From the NCBI GenBank assembly GCA_902557655.1, contig CACEAZ010000003.1:1-64000 (forward strand): a stretch of 64,000 nt of DNA. Reading direction: 5' to 3'. A model generated the notes under the pieces. The model saw only the letters and a list, made by a program, of their open reading frames with translations, was not told the origin of the DNA and did no database searches. Source of the DNA: an uncultured Bacteroidota bacterium (lineage in GTDB: Bacteria; Bacteroidota; Bacteroidia; Flavobacteriales; Flavobacteriaceae). This document shows positions 31,425 to 41,545 of the stretch, piece after piece. A program made the translations under genes and the position numbers. Within the stretch, counting starts at the first letter, position 1. Every line of letters starts with the position of its first letter.

Positions 31425-32585
31425 ATGAATCATAAACATATTATAATATTATTCCTTTCAATATGCTTTAGCTGTAGTCCTGTAAAAAAAATAAATGAAA
31501 ATGTTATTTCTGGAGAATTTGACAAAGCAATTAATAAAACTATTGATCAATTAAAAAAAACAAAAAAGAAAAAGAAAAAGGATCAATATGAATTAATCCT
31601 TAAAGATATTTTTAATAGATCAGTAATTAAGTCTCAAAATAAAATTTCAAGTTTAAAAAAAGACAGAAATCCTGAATTTTACTATGAAATTTATCTTGAA
31701 TATCAAAAGTTAATTGATAGACAAAATAAATTGATGAATATTTCATCAAGTAGTTTAAGATTTGATTTTAAAAATTACGATAATGATCATATAGAATTTA
31801 GATACAAAACTTCAGATTATTTTTTGGAGCTTTCAAAATCGCTAATTTCAAAAAACGATAAGTTAGCTTACAGAAATGCCTACGATTATTTATTTATAAT
31901 AGAATCCATAAATCCAAATTATTTGGAAACTAGATCGTTAATTGATTTATGCTTATCAAGAGGAAAAGATCATATTTTATTGAATGTTTTGAACGAATCA
32001 AATTCAGTCATCTACAAAGAACTTCAAAAAGATATTTTAAACATTAACGGTTATGATATAAATTCTAAATGGAAATCTTTTCACAGTACAAAAGATGATT
32101 ATAACGGAAATATAGATTTTTATATTGATTTGGCATTTAAAGCATTTATCATCTCACCGGAACGGATTCTTGAAAAAGAAAATGTAAAAGAAAAAAACAT
32201 TAAAGATGGTTATACTTATCAATTAGATGATAACGGAAATGTGATGAAGGATAGTTTAGGAAATGATATTAAAATTGTTAAAATTGTTAAAATTTTTGCT
32301 AATACCAAGGAATTCAGTCAATCAAAATCTGCTAAAGTTATTGCTGAGGTAAGATACTATGACAACAAAAAGAATTTAATCGAAAAATTCCCACTTGAAA
32401 GTGAATTTTGGTTTAGAAATATATATCTTGAATTTTCAGGAGATAAAAGAGTTTTAAGCAAAAAAGATAAAAGACTTCTTAAAGGAGGGTTTTTACCTTT
32501 TCCACCAGATGAAGTTTTACTATTTAATAATTCTGAAAATATCAAACAAAAATTAAAAAATATAATATATAATTCAACAGAATAA
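31425..32585 (+). CDS. hypothetical lipoprotein
   Basis: Signal peptide and lipobox (ICFSCSPVKK); Lys-rich; no family confidently recognised. Confidence 0.75.
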   Translation: MNHKHIIILFLSICFSCSPVKKINENVISGEFDKAINKTIDQLKKTKKKKKKDQYELILKDIFNRSVIKSQNKISSLKKDRNPEFYYEIYLEYQKLIDRQNKLMNISSSSLRFDFKNYDNDHIEFRYKTSDYFLELSKSLISKNDKLAYRNAYDYLFIIESINPNYLETRSLIDLCLSRGKDHILLNVLNESNSVIYKELQKDILNINGYDINSKWKSFHSTKDDYNGNIDFYIDLAFKAFIISPERILEKENVKEKNIKDGYTYQLDDNGNVMKDSLGNDIKIVKIVKIFANTKEFSQSKSAKVIAEVRYYDNKKNLIEKFPLESEFWFRNIYLEFSGDKRVLSKKDKRLLKGGFLPFPPDEVLLFNNSENIKQKLKNIIYNSTE

Positions 32586-32591
32586 TATATC

Positions 32592-33050
32592 ATGAAAAAT
32601 AAGGTTCATATAATAAACAAGAAAGCAAAATTTGAATACATTCTAAATGATTCGTTTATTTCTGGTATTGTATTAACCGGATCTGAGATTAAATCTATCA
32701 GAAATAACAAAGTTTCAATAAGAGAAGGATTCTGTAAATTTTTAGAAGATGAACTATTCATAATTAATATGAATATTGAAAAATATGAATTTTCTAATGA
32801 TGAAGTGTATAACCCAAAGAGACAAAGAAAATTATTATTAAATAAAAAAGAGTTGGGTAAACTTAAAAAATCTGTTGAACAAAAAGGCACCTCAATTATT
32901 CCTTATCGATTATTTATAAATGATAAGGGATTTGCAAAGATTGAAATATTCACAGCTACAGGTAAAAAATTATTTGACAAAAGATCTTCTATTAAAGAAA
33001 GAGACAATAAAAGAAGCTTGGAAAAAATAAACAAGAAAAGAAGGGGTTAA
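32592..33050 (+). CDS. smpB: SsrA-binding protein SmpB
   Basis: INKKAKFEYILNDSFISGIVLTGSEIKSIRNNKVSIREGFCKF...KKLFDKRSSIKERDNKRSL. Confidence 0.97.
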   Translation: MKNKVHIINKKAKFEYILNDSFISGIVLTGSEIKSIRNNKVSIREGFCKFLEDELFIINMNIEKYEFSNDEVYNPKRQRKLLLNKKELGKLKKSVEQKGTSIIPYRLFINDKGFAKIEIFTATGKKLFDKRSSIKERDNKRSLEKINKKRRG

Positions 33051-33692
33051 TTATTTTATATTTTTTAACATAGGAACAAACTGAAAATCACCAAAAATTT
33101 TAGTTTCAAAATCTGATTCAGATAATTTAGTCAACAATTTCATTTTTTGAACCTCATCCCCTACTGGAATTACCATTCTGCCTCCAATTTTTAATTGTTT
33201 GATTAATTCTTCTGGAATTTCAGATGCACCTGCAGTAACAATAATCGAATCGTATGGTGCTTCTTCAGAATATCCAAGATAACCATCGCCATAGATCATT
33301 TTTTTTGGACGATAATTAATTGATGGCAAAAAAGCAGAAGTTTTCCTATAGAGTTCTTTTATTCTTTCTATTGTATATACTTTTGCACCCATATAACATA
33401 GTATTGCAGCCTGATACCCGCTTCCTGTCCCAATTTCTAGTATTTTATGATCTTTTTTAACATTTAATAATTCTGTTTGAAAAGCTACTGTAAATGGCTG
33501 AGATATTGTTTGTCCTGATGCAATGGGAAATGCTTTGTCTTGGTATGCGTGATCCAAAAATCCTGAATCCATAAATAAATGTCTTGGAACACTTTTAACG
33601 GCTTCTAATACAGAATTATCTTTAATCCCTTTTGTTTTTAAATCTAAAACAAGTTTGTTTCGTAGTCCTTTGTGTTTAAAAGAATCTTGCAT
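33051..33692 (-). CDS. pcm: protein-L-isoaspartate O-methyltransferase
   Basis: VPRHLFMDSGFLDHAYQDKAFPIASGQTISQPFTVAFQTELL, EIGTGSGYQAAIL. Confidence 0.96.
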   Translation of the reverse strand: MQDSFKHKGLRNKLVLDLKTKGIKDNSVLEAVKSVPRHLFMDSGFLDHAYQDKAFPIASGQTISQPFTVAFQTELLNVKKDHKILEIGTGSGYQAAILCYMGAKVYTIERIKELYRKTSAFLPSINYRPKKMIYGDGYLGYSEEAPYDSIIVTAGASEIPEELIKQLKIGGRMVIPVGDEVQKMKLLTKLSESDFETKIFGDFQFVPMLKNIK

Positions 33693-33756
33693 TCAATATT
33701 TTAAAATTAAATTTAAAACATATTAGTATCAAAATATTAAATTTGTAAAAAAAAAT

Positions 33757-34713
33757 ATGCTAAAAGTAGGGGTTGTTGGTTGTGGCCATTTAGGAAAAAT
33801 TCATACTAAACTTTTATCTGAATCTGAAAATTATAAACTGATCGGTATATACGATAAAGATAATGAGGAATCGATTCGAGTTTCTAATGAATTCAAATGC
33901 ACATCCTTTGAAAGTTTTGATTCACTTTTAGATTCAGTAGATGTTATAGATATTGTTGCACCAACTCCTTTTCATTTCAATTATGCGAAACAAGCCATTA
34001 ATAAAAACAAGCATGTGTTCATAGAAAAACCTGTCTCCACCACATCTAAAGAATCAGAAGAACTTATAAAATTAGGAGATTTAAAAAATGTCAAGATACA
34101 AGTTGGGCATGTTGAAAGGTTCAATCCTGCATTCACTAAAGTTGAGAGTGAAATTAGTAAACCGATGTTTATAGAATCTCACAGACTTGCAAAGTTTAAC
34201 CCAAGAGGAACTGATGTTTCTGTGGTTTTAGATTTAATGATTCACGACATAGATATAATTTTAAAAACTGTAGATTCAAAAGTCAAAGATATTTTATCAA
34301 GTGGAGTTTCTGTTATCAGTGAAACTCCTGATATAGCAAACGCTAGGATTGAATTTGAAAACGGATGCGTGGCTAATCTTACTGCAAGCAGGGTTTCATT
34401 AAAAAATATGAGAAAAACCAGATTTTTTCAAACTGGGAAATATATCTCAGTTGATTTCTTAAATAAAGAATCTGAAATAGTTAAAATTGATTCAGGTAAT
34501 AATGCTATTCCTATAATGACGCTTGAATTAGCAAACGGAATCAAAAAAAATATTGTTTTTAATAAACCTAAAATAAAAGATAATAATGCGATATTAGATG
34601 AGCTAAATAGTTTTGCTGAATCTATCAATGAAAATAAAGTTCCAAAAGTTAATATTACTGATGGTCACAATGCATTAGATATAGCTCTAAAAATAATTGC
34701 AAATTTTAAATAA
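33757..34713 (+). CDS. Gfo/Idh/MocA family oxidoreductase
   Basis: VGVVGCGHLGKIH, HVFIEKPVSTTSKE, VGHVERFNPAF. Confidence 0.94.
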   Translation: MLKVGVVGCGHLGKIHTKLLSESENYKLIGIYDKDNEESIRVSNEFKCTSFESFDSLLDSVDVIDIVAPTPFHFNYAKQAINKNKHVFIEKPVSTTSKESEELIKLGDLKNVKIQVGHVERFNPAFTKVESEISKPMFIESHRLAKFNPRGTDVSVVLDLMIHDIDIILKTVDSKVKDILSSGVSVISETPDIANARIEFENGCVANLTASRVSLKNMRKTRFFQTGKYISVDFLNKESEIVKIDSGNNAIPIMTLELANGIKKNIVFNKPKIKDNNAILDELNSFAESINENKVPKVNITDGHNALDIALKIIANFK

Positions 34714-34714
34714 A

Positions 34715-35599
34715 ATGAAAAATATCTCTGTCATAGGTTGTGGTACAATGGGTAATGGTATCGCACAAACATTTGCTCAGTTTAATTATAATGTTATTCT
34801 GTATGATATAAATAAAGAGGCTTTAGACAAAGCTATACTTGTAATTAATAAGAATCTTGGAAGAATGGTCATAAAAGATGTTATTTCTGATGAAAAAAAG
34901 AATATTACGCTAAAAAATATAACTACAACTACAGATTTTAACATGATAAAGAAGTCTGATTTGGTTATTGAAGCAGTAAGCGAAAATCTAGATTTAAAAA
35001 AGTCAATTTTTAAAAAATTAGACTTAGAATGTGATAAAGATACAATCTTAGCTTCAAACACGTCCTCAATTTCTATAACCGAATTAGCAGAATCTACTAG
35101 TAGAAAGGATAAAGTTATAGGGATGCATTTTATGAACCCAGTACCCATTATGAGCCTAGTGGAGATAATAAACTCAAAGCATACAAGTACATTAACTACG
35201 AAAATAATTATTGAAATATCTGAAAAACTAGGAAAAATTCCCTTAACAGTTAATGATTATCCTGGTTTCATTTCTAACAGAATCCTCATGCCAATGATTA
35301 ATGAAGCAATCGAGGCATTGGAAGATGGAGTGTCAACTGTTAAGAACATTGATGGAATTATGAAATTAGGTATGGGTCATCCAATGGGCCCCTTACAATT
35401 AGCTGATTTAATAGGTTTAGATGTTTGTAAATCTATACTAGAGGTTATGTTTAAAGGAATTAATAAAAACAAATACGTGCCAAATAAATTACTAATTGAA
35501 CTTGTAGAAGATGGAAAGCTTGGGGTTAAATCTGGAGAAGGTTTTTATGATTATAGTAACTCAAAAAAAGCTGAAACAATTTCAAAAAGATTTTGTTAA
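34715..35599 (+). CDS. 3-hydroxyacyl-CoA / 3-hydroxybutyryl-CoA dehydrogenase
   Basis: ISVIGCGTMGNGIAQTFAQFNYNVILYDI, HFMNPVPIMSLVEII, GFISNRILMPMINEA; start refined. Confidence 0.95.
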   Translation: MKNISVIGCGTMGNGIAQTFAQFNYNVILYDINKEALDKAILVINKNLGRMVIKDVISDEKKNITLKNITTTTDFNMIKKSDLVIEAVSENLDLKKSIFKKLDLECDKDTILASNTSSISITELAESTSRKDKVIGMHFMNPVPIMSLVEIINSKHTSTLTTKIIIEISEKLGKIPLTVNDYPGFISNRILMPMINEAIEALEDGVSTVKNIDGIMKLGMGHPMGPLQLADLIGLDVCKSILEVMFKGINKNKYVPNKLLIELVEDGKLGVKSGEGFYDYSNSKKAETISKRFC

Positions 35600-36249
35600 T
35601 GATTACGGAAAGATTAAATAAAATCAACAACGAAATACCATCAAACGTAAAATTAATTGCTATTTCAAAAACTAAGTCTATAGAAGAAATTTTACAAGCT
35701 TACGATCACGGTCAAAGAATATTTGGTGAAAACAAAGTTCAAGAAATGACCGAAAAATACAGTTCGCTTCCTAAAGATATTAAATGGCATATGGTAGGTC
35801 ATGTTCAAAGAAATAAAATCAAATATATGGCCTCGTATGTGGACTTGATACATGGAATTGATTCTTTTAAATCATTAAGAACAATTAATAAAGAAGGTGA
35901 AAAAAATAATAGGATTATAAAATGCCTATTACAGCTAAAAATATCAAGTGAATCAACGAAATTTGGCTTAGAAATTGACGATTTAGAAAAAATCATTCAA
36001 TCTCCGGAATATAAAAATTTATCTTTTGTAAAAGTATGCGGCATAATGGCAATGGCAAGTTTTTCCACTGATTTAGAATTAGTCAGAGAAGAATTTAATA
36101 TTGCGAGTAAATTATATAATAGAATAAAAAAAGTAAATAGTGATTTTCAGATATTATCTATGGGAATGAGTAATGATTACGAAATAGCCATTGAAGCTGG
36201 AAGCAATATGATTAGAATTGGAAGTTTAATTTTTGGTTCAAGAAATTAA
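35599..36249 (+). CDS. YggS family pyridoxal phosphate-dependent enzyme
   Basis: LIAISKTKSIEEI, FGENKVQEMTEKY, WHMVGHVQRNKIKY, LSMGMSNDYEIAIEAGSNMIRIGSLIFG. Confidence 0.95.
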   Translation: MITERLNKINNEIPSNVKLIAISKTKSIEEILQAYDHGQRIFGENKVQEMTEKYSSLPKDIKWHMVGHVQRNKIKYMASYVDLIHGIDSFKSLRTINKEGEKNNRIIKCLLQLKISSESTKFGLEIDDLEKIIQSPEYKNLSFVKVCGIMAMASFSTDLELVREEFNIASKLYNRIKKVNSDFQILSMGMSNDYEIAIEAGSNMIRIGSLIFGSRN

Positions 36250-36254
36250 TAAAT

Positions 36255-36788
36255 ATATACTCGGTAGTAGACATAGAGACAACAGGTGGTAAATTCAGTG
36301 AAGAGAGAATCACTGAAATAGCCATATATAAAATGGATGAATATGAGAATATATCTAAATTTCATAAGCTTATCAATCCTCAAAAAAAAATTCAACCTTT
36401 TGTTAAAAAACTAACAGGCATTACGGATGAGATGCTTTATGATAAGCCCCTATTTTCTGATTTTGCAAAGGAAATAGATGATTTAACAAAAAATAGCATA
36501 TTTATCGCCCATAATGTAAATTTTGATTACCGAGTTTTAAAAGAGGAATTTAAAAGAATTGGTCTGAATTTTAAAAGAAAATCTCTTTGTACAATAGAAT
36601 TATCTAAATCCGTTTTTCCGCATGAAAAATCTTATAGTTTGGGGAAACTTGTTTCTAGTTTAGGCATTGAAATTAAAAATAGACATAGAGCAGATGGAGA
36701 TGCAATGGCAACTTTAAAACTTTTTAAAAAAATATGTTTAAACCTTAATAAAAAACAGTTAGAAAAATTCATTAAAATTAATCAATGA
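36255..36788 (+). CDS. DnaQ-like 3'-5' exonuclease (exonuclease domain protein) with apparent non-canonical start
   Basis: Frame is open upstream of the track's ATG (36333) and encodes ExoI motif IYSVVDIETTGGKFSEERITEIAIYKMDE; ExoII IFIAHNVNFDYRVL; ExoIII HRADGDAMATLKL. No ATG/GTG/TTG upstream in frame; start probably ATA at 36249 or 36255. Confidence 0.85.
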   Translation: MYSVVDIETTGGKFSEERITEIAIYKMDEYENISKFHKLINPQKKIQPFVKKLTGITDEMLYDKPLFSDFAKEIDDLTKNSIFIAHNVNFDYRVLKEEFKRIGLNFKRKSLCTIELSKSVFPHEKSYSLGKLVSSLGIEIKNRHRADGDAMATLKLFKKICLNLNKKQLEKFIKINQ

Positions 36789-37684
36789 AAAAGCAATTAA
36801 TAACTATTGTTGGCCCTACTGCAGTAGGAAAAACCGAATTAGCTATTAAGTTAGCCAATCATTTCAATACGGAAATAGTTTCTGCTGATTCAAGACAATT
36901 TTATAAAGAATTAAATATAGGAACGGCCAAACCTACTAAAAAAGAACTAGAGTTAAACAAACATCACTTAATCGATAATATTTCAGTATCCCAGGAATAT
37001 AATATCTCCCAATTTGAAAAAGATGCTGACATACTAATTAATAAAATTTTTTTAAAAAACGATTACGCAATTCTTGTTGGAGGTTCTGGATTATATATAG
37101 ATGCTGTTCTTTACGGTATAGATAATATTCCTGAAGTTGATCCCTCCATAAGAAAAAAATTAAATGATGTATTTGAAAAAAAAGGAATAGATGAATTATT
37201 ATCAAAATTATCTATACTAGATAATGAAAGTCTAAAAACAATTGATGTTAATAATCCTCGTAGGATTATAAGGGCATTAGAAGTTACCATATCAACTAAA
37301 AAACCATATTCAGCATTTCTAAAATCGAAAAATAGGAAATCAAAATACAATAATATAATAATTGGCCTAAATAGAAATCGATCTGAGCTACATGAAATAA
37401 TAAATAAAAGAGTAGATAAAATGATAAAAGTAGGTCTAATTGATGAGGTAAGTTCTCTAATTGATTTTAAAGAGCTAAATGCTTTAAATACAATTGGTTA
37501 CTCAGAGATTTTCAAATATTTAAGTAAGGAATACTCTTATGATGAAGCAATCGAAAAAATCAAAACTAATTCTAGGAGATATGCAAAAAGGCAATTAACG
37601 TGGTTTAACGCAAACAAATCAATAAATTGGTTTATTGACGGATATGATTTCATTGATATTATTAAACTTATAGAAACTACTTAA
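36785..37684 (+). CDS. miaA: tRNA dimethylallyltransferase
   Basis: ITIVGPTAVGKTELAIKLA, SADSRQFYKELNIGTAKP, NTIGYSEIFKYL. Confidence 0.97.
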   Translation: MKKQLITIVGPTAVGKTELAIKLANHFNTEIVSADSRQFYKELNIGTAKPTKKELELNKHHLIDNISVSQEYNISQFEKDADILINKIFLKNDYAILVGGSGLYIDAVLYGIDNIPEVDPSIRKKLNDVFEKKGIDELLSKLSILDNESLKTIDVNNPRRIIRALEVTISTKKPYSAFLKSKNRKSKYNNIIIGLNRNRSELHEIINKRVDKMIKVGLIDEVSSLIDFKELNALNTIGYSEIFKYLSKEYSYDEAIEKIKTNSRRYAKRQLTWFNANKSINWFIDGYDFIDIIKLIETT

Positions 37685-38375
37685 CTATAAGTCTAAACCC
37701 TTCACCGTGAATATTATTTATGGTAACATTAGGATCCTTTTGTAACTGTTTCCTAAGTTTTGCAATATATACATCCATACTTCTTGACGTAAAATAATTA
37801 TCATCATGCCAAATCCTAGTTAATGCTAATTCTCTAGGCATTAAATCATTTTTATGAATTAACAATAGCTTAAGCAACATGTTTTCTTTTGGAGACAACT
37901 TAACTTCTTTCTCTTTATTATATGTTAAATGACGCAATTTAGAATTAAAGTGAAAAGAACTGAAACTAAATTCTATTTCTTCAGATTCAATTATTGATGA
38001 CAACTTATTTCTTTTAAGTATAGCTTTTATTTTGAATAAAAGCACATCGCTATCAAAGGGTTTTTTCAAATAATCGTCTGCTCCAACCTTATAACCTTTT
38101 AAAACATCTTCTTTCATTGACTTGGCAGTTAAAAAGATAATCGGCATATCAGGTGACAAAACTTTTATTTCTGAGGCTAATGTAAAACCATCTTTATATG
38201 GCATCATTACATCTAAAATGCAAAGGTTAAATTCAAATTTTTTAAATTTTTCAAAACCTTCCATTCCATTTTTGGCTAAAATTACATCATATTCATTCAT
38301 TTTTAAAAAATCTCTTAATATGATACCAAAATTTGGATCATCTTCAACCAATAAAATTCTTTTTTTATTATTCAT
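37677..38375 (-). CDS. OmpR-family response regulator
   Basis: RILLVEDDPNFG, CILDVMMPYKDGF, KKPFDSDVLLFKI; winged-helix C-terminus. Confidence 0.96.
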   Translation of the reverse strand: MNNKKRILLVEDDPNFGIILRDFLKMNEYDVILAKNGMEGFEKFKKFEFNLCILDVMMPYKDGFTLASEIKVLSPDMPIIFLTAKSMKEDVLKGYKVGADDYLKKPFDSDVLLFKIKAILKRNKLSSIIESEEIEFSFSSFHFNSKLRHLTYNKEKEVKLSPKENMLLKLLLIHKNDLMPRELALTRIWHDDNYFTSRSMDVYIAKLRKQLQKDPNVTINNIHGEGFRLIVK

Positions 38376-38381
38376 AATTAT

Positions 38382-39974
38382 TTATTTAAATAAACCCAAT
38401 TGAATTGAAAAAACGCTTCCTTTCCCTAAGGTACTTTCAACATTTATATTTCCATTATGGAAATCTATAATTTTTTTAACATATGCTAACCCCAAACCAT
38501 GCCCCTTAACATCGTGTACATCACCAGTCTGTTTTCTGTAAAATTTATCAAAAATCTTTGACTGAACCGATTTTGTCATCCCAATTCCGTTGTCTTCAAT
38601 ATCTACAATTACTTTGTCATTTATATTTTTTGTTTTGATCAAAATTTGAGGTCTATTGTTATTATATTTTGCTGCATTATCAAGAATATTAACAAAAACA
38701 TTTATCAAATGAGTCTCGTTACCAACAATTTGAGTATTCTCTGCCTCATTATCAAAGCTAATTTTACCATTTTTACTTTCTACAATTAGACTTAAATGTG
38801 AGATGGCCAAATTTATTATGTCATCTAAATCATGCCTACTCTTTTCAATATTCAATTCGTTTTTTTCTAAGTGACTTATCATCAATACATTTTCGACTTG
38901 ATCATGCATACGATTATTTTCATCATAGATCATTTTAAGATACTTTTTTACTTTTTTCTTATCAATAATAGTTTTTGGGTTTTTAATAGCTGAGAGAGCT
39001 AGATTTATTGTAGCAATTGGTGTTTTGAACTCATGGGTCATGTTATTGATAAAATCCGTCTTTATTCTGGAAATCTGTCTTTGTCTTAGAAGTAGAAGAA
39101 TAGTAGTTATGTATGCAATAATTATTATTGATGTAAAAATTACCGAAGTAATAATTAAAGAAATTACCGAAGAAAGTAAAAACGGTGTTTTATCTGGAAA
39201 GGCTACTCTTAATGTATAATCACTAAGATTATTTTCGTCCTTGAAAATTACAGACTTATACTGTGAATTTGGATTTTCAAAATTAAGTGACTTAATATTC
39301 GTTATACTATCCTTATTGAAAATAGCATATTCAAAGTCTATATCAATATTCATTTTTTTAAAATTTGAGATTAAAATGTTTTCAAATTCGTCTAAATCAC
39401 CTATTCTTTCATCTATTGAATTTCTTTTTGCTAAATCATTGTATGCTGTTTCAAATAAAATTTCTTTACTCTTGGAGATGCGTCCAACTTTCATCAAATA
39501 TTCTTCGGGGCTTAATGAGTTGTTATCCAATTTTTGACTACTGTAAATTTTCTCTTCTCTTTCATTAGACAATCTAGTGATTGTAATATTATCTTTATCA
39601 GTAATCATATTAAAAAAATCATCATAATACCCCCTATTTTGAGGAATTAAGATATTTTCTTCAATTACACCATTTTTATAGACAATTGTTTCTCTATTAA
39701 TTGGATCTTCGTTAACTATATAAAGATTCTTAATACTTGTTGTATCAACTTCTGATTGACTATTAATAAGATCCCTGAATTTTCTAACATATCTTCTAAA
39801 CTCTACCCTTTCTGCCATAGAAGATGATTGGTTTAAAACATAGTTTACGTTAGAGGTAAATTGTGTGTTGTTATTCTCGTAGTTCTGAATAATAAAGTAA
39901 GATTGTATGAATATTATACCTACTAGAGAAATACTCATCATAAACAGTAAAAATATAAATACTTTTTTACTCAT
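38382..39974 (-). CDS. sensor histidine kinase
   Basis: Two TM segments; H-box FINNMTHEFKTPIATI; VFVNILDNAAKYN; DIEDNGIGMTKSVQSKIFDKFYR; GHGLGLAYVKKI. Confidence 0.96.
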   Translation of the reverse strand: MSKKVFIFLLFMMSISLVGIIFIQSYFIIQNYENNNTQFTSNVNYVLNQSSSMAERVEFRRYVRKFRDLINSQSEVDTTSIKNLYIVNEDPINRETIVYKNGVIEENILIPQNRGYYDDFFNMITDKDNITITRLSNEREEKIYSSQKLDNNSLSPEEYLMKVGRISKSKEILFETAYNDLAKRNSIDERIGDLDEFENILISNFKKMNIDIDFEYAIFNKDSITNIKSLNFENPNSQYKSVIFKDENNLSDYTLRVAFPDKTPFLLSSVISLIITSVIFTSIIIIAYITTILLLLRQRQISRIKTDFINNMTHEFKTPIATINLALSAIKNPKTIIDKKKVKKYLKMIYDENNRMHDQVENVLMISHLEKNELNIEKSRHDLDDIINLAISHLSLIVESKNGKISFDNEAENTQIVGNETHLINVFVNILDNAAKYNNNRPQILIKTKNINDKVIVDIEDNGIGMTKSVQSKIFDKFYRKQTGDVHDVKGHGLGLAYVKKIIDFHNGNINVESTLGKGSVFSIQLGLFK

Positions 39975-40037
39975 ATATCAAATTTATCATTTAATAGAAT
40001 AGGATTTTTATATTTAATAAAAGATTAACAATAAAAA

Positions 40038-40613
40038 TCAAATGTGAAGCAAGTGAATTTGAAACAATTTTTTTTCCAAATCCTTAATTGAAGTGTTTTT
40101 TACACAATAGTCTGATTTTGAACATTTTACATCTTGATCAATTTGACTATTTAAAATTAAGTCAATTTTAAATTTTGAATAATTTCCTCTTAATTTCAAT
40201 CTTTTATAAATTTCATCGACCGGTGTTTTAATACAAATAATTTTATCGAAATCAGATTCTGAATTATTTTCAAATATAAGTGCTGCCTCGTATATGCAAT
40301 ATTTAAAATCTTGTTTATTTAGCCAATTAAGATATTCTTTTTTAACCTTTGGATGGACTAGATCATTTATAGATTTTAATAATTTTTCGTCTTTAAATAT
40401 AACATCTGAAATATATTGTCGGTTTAGCACATTATTTTGATATGCATTATCTCCGATGAGTTTAATAATTTCAGATTTCAAGAAATCATCTTCATTCATT
40501 AATTTCTTTGCATAGTCATCTGCTATGAAAATAGGAACTCCTAGGGATGAAAAATATTTTACAGCGGTTGATTTACCACTACCTATTACTCCTGTAACGC
40601 CAATTTTAATCAT
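40038..40613 (-). CDS. coaE: dephospho-CoA kinase
   Basis: KIGVTGVIGSGKSTAVKYFSSLGVPIFIADDYAK; LVHPKVKKEYLNW. Confidence 0.95.
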   Translation of the reverse strand: MIKIGVTGVIGSGKSTAVKYFSSLGVPIFIADDYAKKLMNEDDFLKSEIIKLIGDNAYQNNVLNRQYISDVIFKDEKLLKSINDLVHPKVKKEYLNWLNKQDFKYCIYEAALIFENNSESDFDKIICIKTPVDEIYKRLKLRGNYSKFKIDLILNSQIDQDVKCSKSDYCVKNTSIKDLEKKLFQIHLLHI

Positions 40614-41542
40614 TCTAAAATAATTATTTGAATTTGACTTGTATTTAAACGAACATTTTTAACAAATGAAGGCTTTTTAACAATTTTAGCTTTTAAAATA
40701 TTTTCAGAATCAGTAGAGTCATAAACACATTCAATTCTAAAATCTATCGGGTTAACCTCAACATAGTCATTTATGCTAATAATGTACTTAATACTAAGTT
40801 CCTTTGGATAATAATTGAATATTAAATTATCTGATTTGGTTAAAATATTTACAGGAACTTTAATAATTTCTTCAGTGTATTGGTCTACCTCTAACGAATA
40901 ATCAATTGTGTTTTTAGATAAAACAATGTTTTCTGGATCAGGATTTAAAATACTTATATTTGATACAATATCTTTATTAATACCCTCAAAACTAATTGAA
41001 TCAGTTTCTAGATATTTTAATTCTGATAACAATTCATCAGGTCCAGTAACAACAACTGAGTCGGGTAATATTACAGGGCTCTTAAAACTTTCAAAACCTG
41101 ACTGATAATTTATATAAATATTGTTTTTAACAGCAATTTTTTTAGAAATGTAATTGTCAAAAAAGAAGAATATTGAATCCTCATTAATTGCTAATAAATC
41201 AACAGATGAATTGAAATCAAGTTTTGTGTCTAAAAAATTATCTCGTTGATTCCATAAAAAAGAGTTTTTAATTTCTTTTAATTTTTTAATCGAAATTTTT
41301 AGCTCTGGGTTGTTAAAGTAATATTTAGCTAAGCTAAAGCCATTACCCCTTAATCTTAACATAATACTATCATGAGATTGACTAAAAACTATCTTATCAT
41401 TTGGGTAATCTGTAGGGGTTAATTTAAAGATAATATCTTTATCATAGACTGAACTTAATTTACCTATGACAGACGTTGATATTGCTAATATTAAAAACCC
41501 GACATAAACATTAAACTTGCCCTTATTTGAAAAAAACTTCAT
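40610..41542 (-). CDS. YbbR-like domain protein (CdaR-type)
   Basis: N-terminal TM; VVTGPDELLSELKYLETDSISFEGINKD YbbR-like repeats; coupled to coaE with 4-nt overlap. Confidence 0.75.
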   Translation of the reverse strand: MKFFSNKGKFNVYVGFLILAISTSVIGKLSSVYDKDIIFKLTPTDYPNDKIVFSQSHDSIMLRLRGNGFSLAKYYFNNPELKISIKKLKEIKNSFLWNQRDNFLDTKLDFNSSVDLLAINEDSIFFFFDNYISKKIAVKNNIYINYQSGFESFKSPVILPDSVVVTGPDELLSELKYLETDSISFEGINKDIVSNISILNPDPENIVLSKNTIDYSLEVDQYTEEIIKVPVNILTKSDNLIFNYYPKELSIKYIISINDYVEVNPIDFRIECVYDSTDSENILKAKIVKKPSFVKNVRLNTSQIQIIILE

Positions 41543-41545
41543 TAT

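Noticed and set aside
36333-36788. ATG at 36333 as the start of the exonuclease gene
   Set aside because: Would remove the catalytic ExoI motif encoded in the same open frame just upstream.
37677-39974. Histidine kinase/response regulator pair as a novel signalling system
   Set aside because: Standard two-component pair with ordinary domain architecture; no unusual sensor domain recognised.
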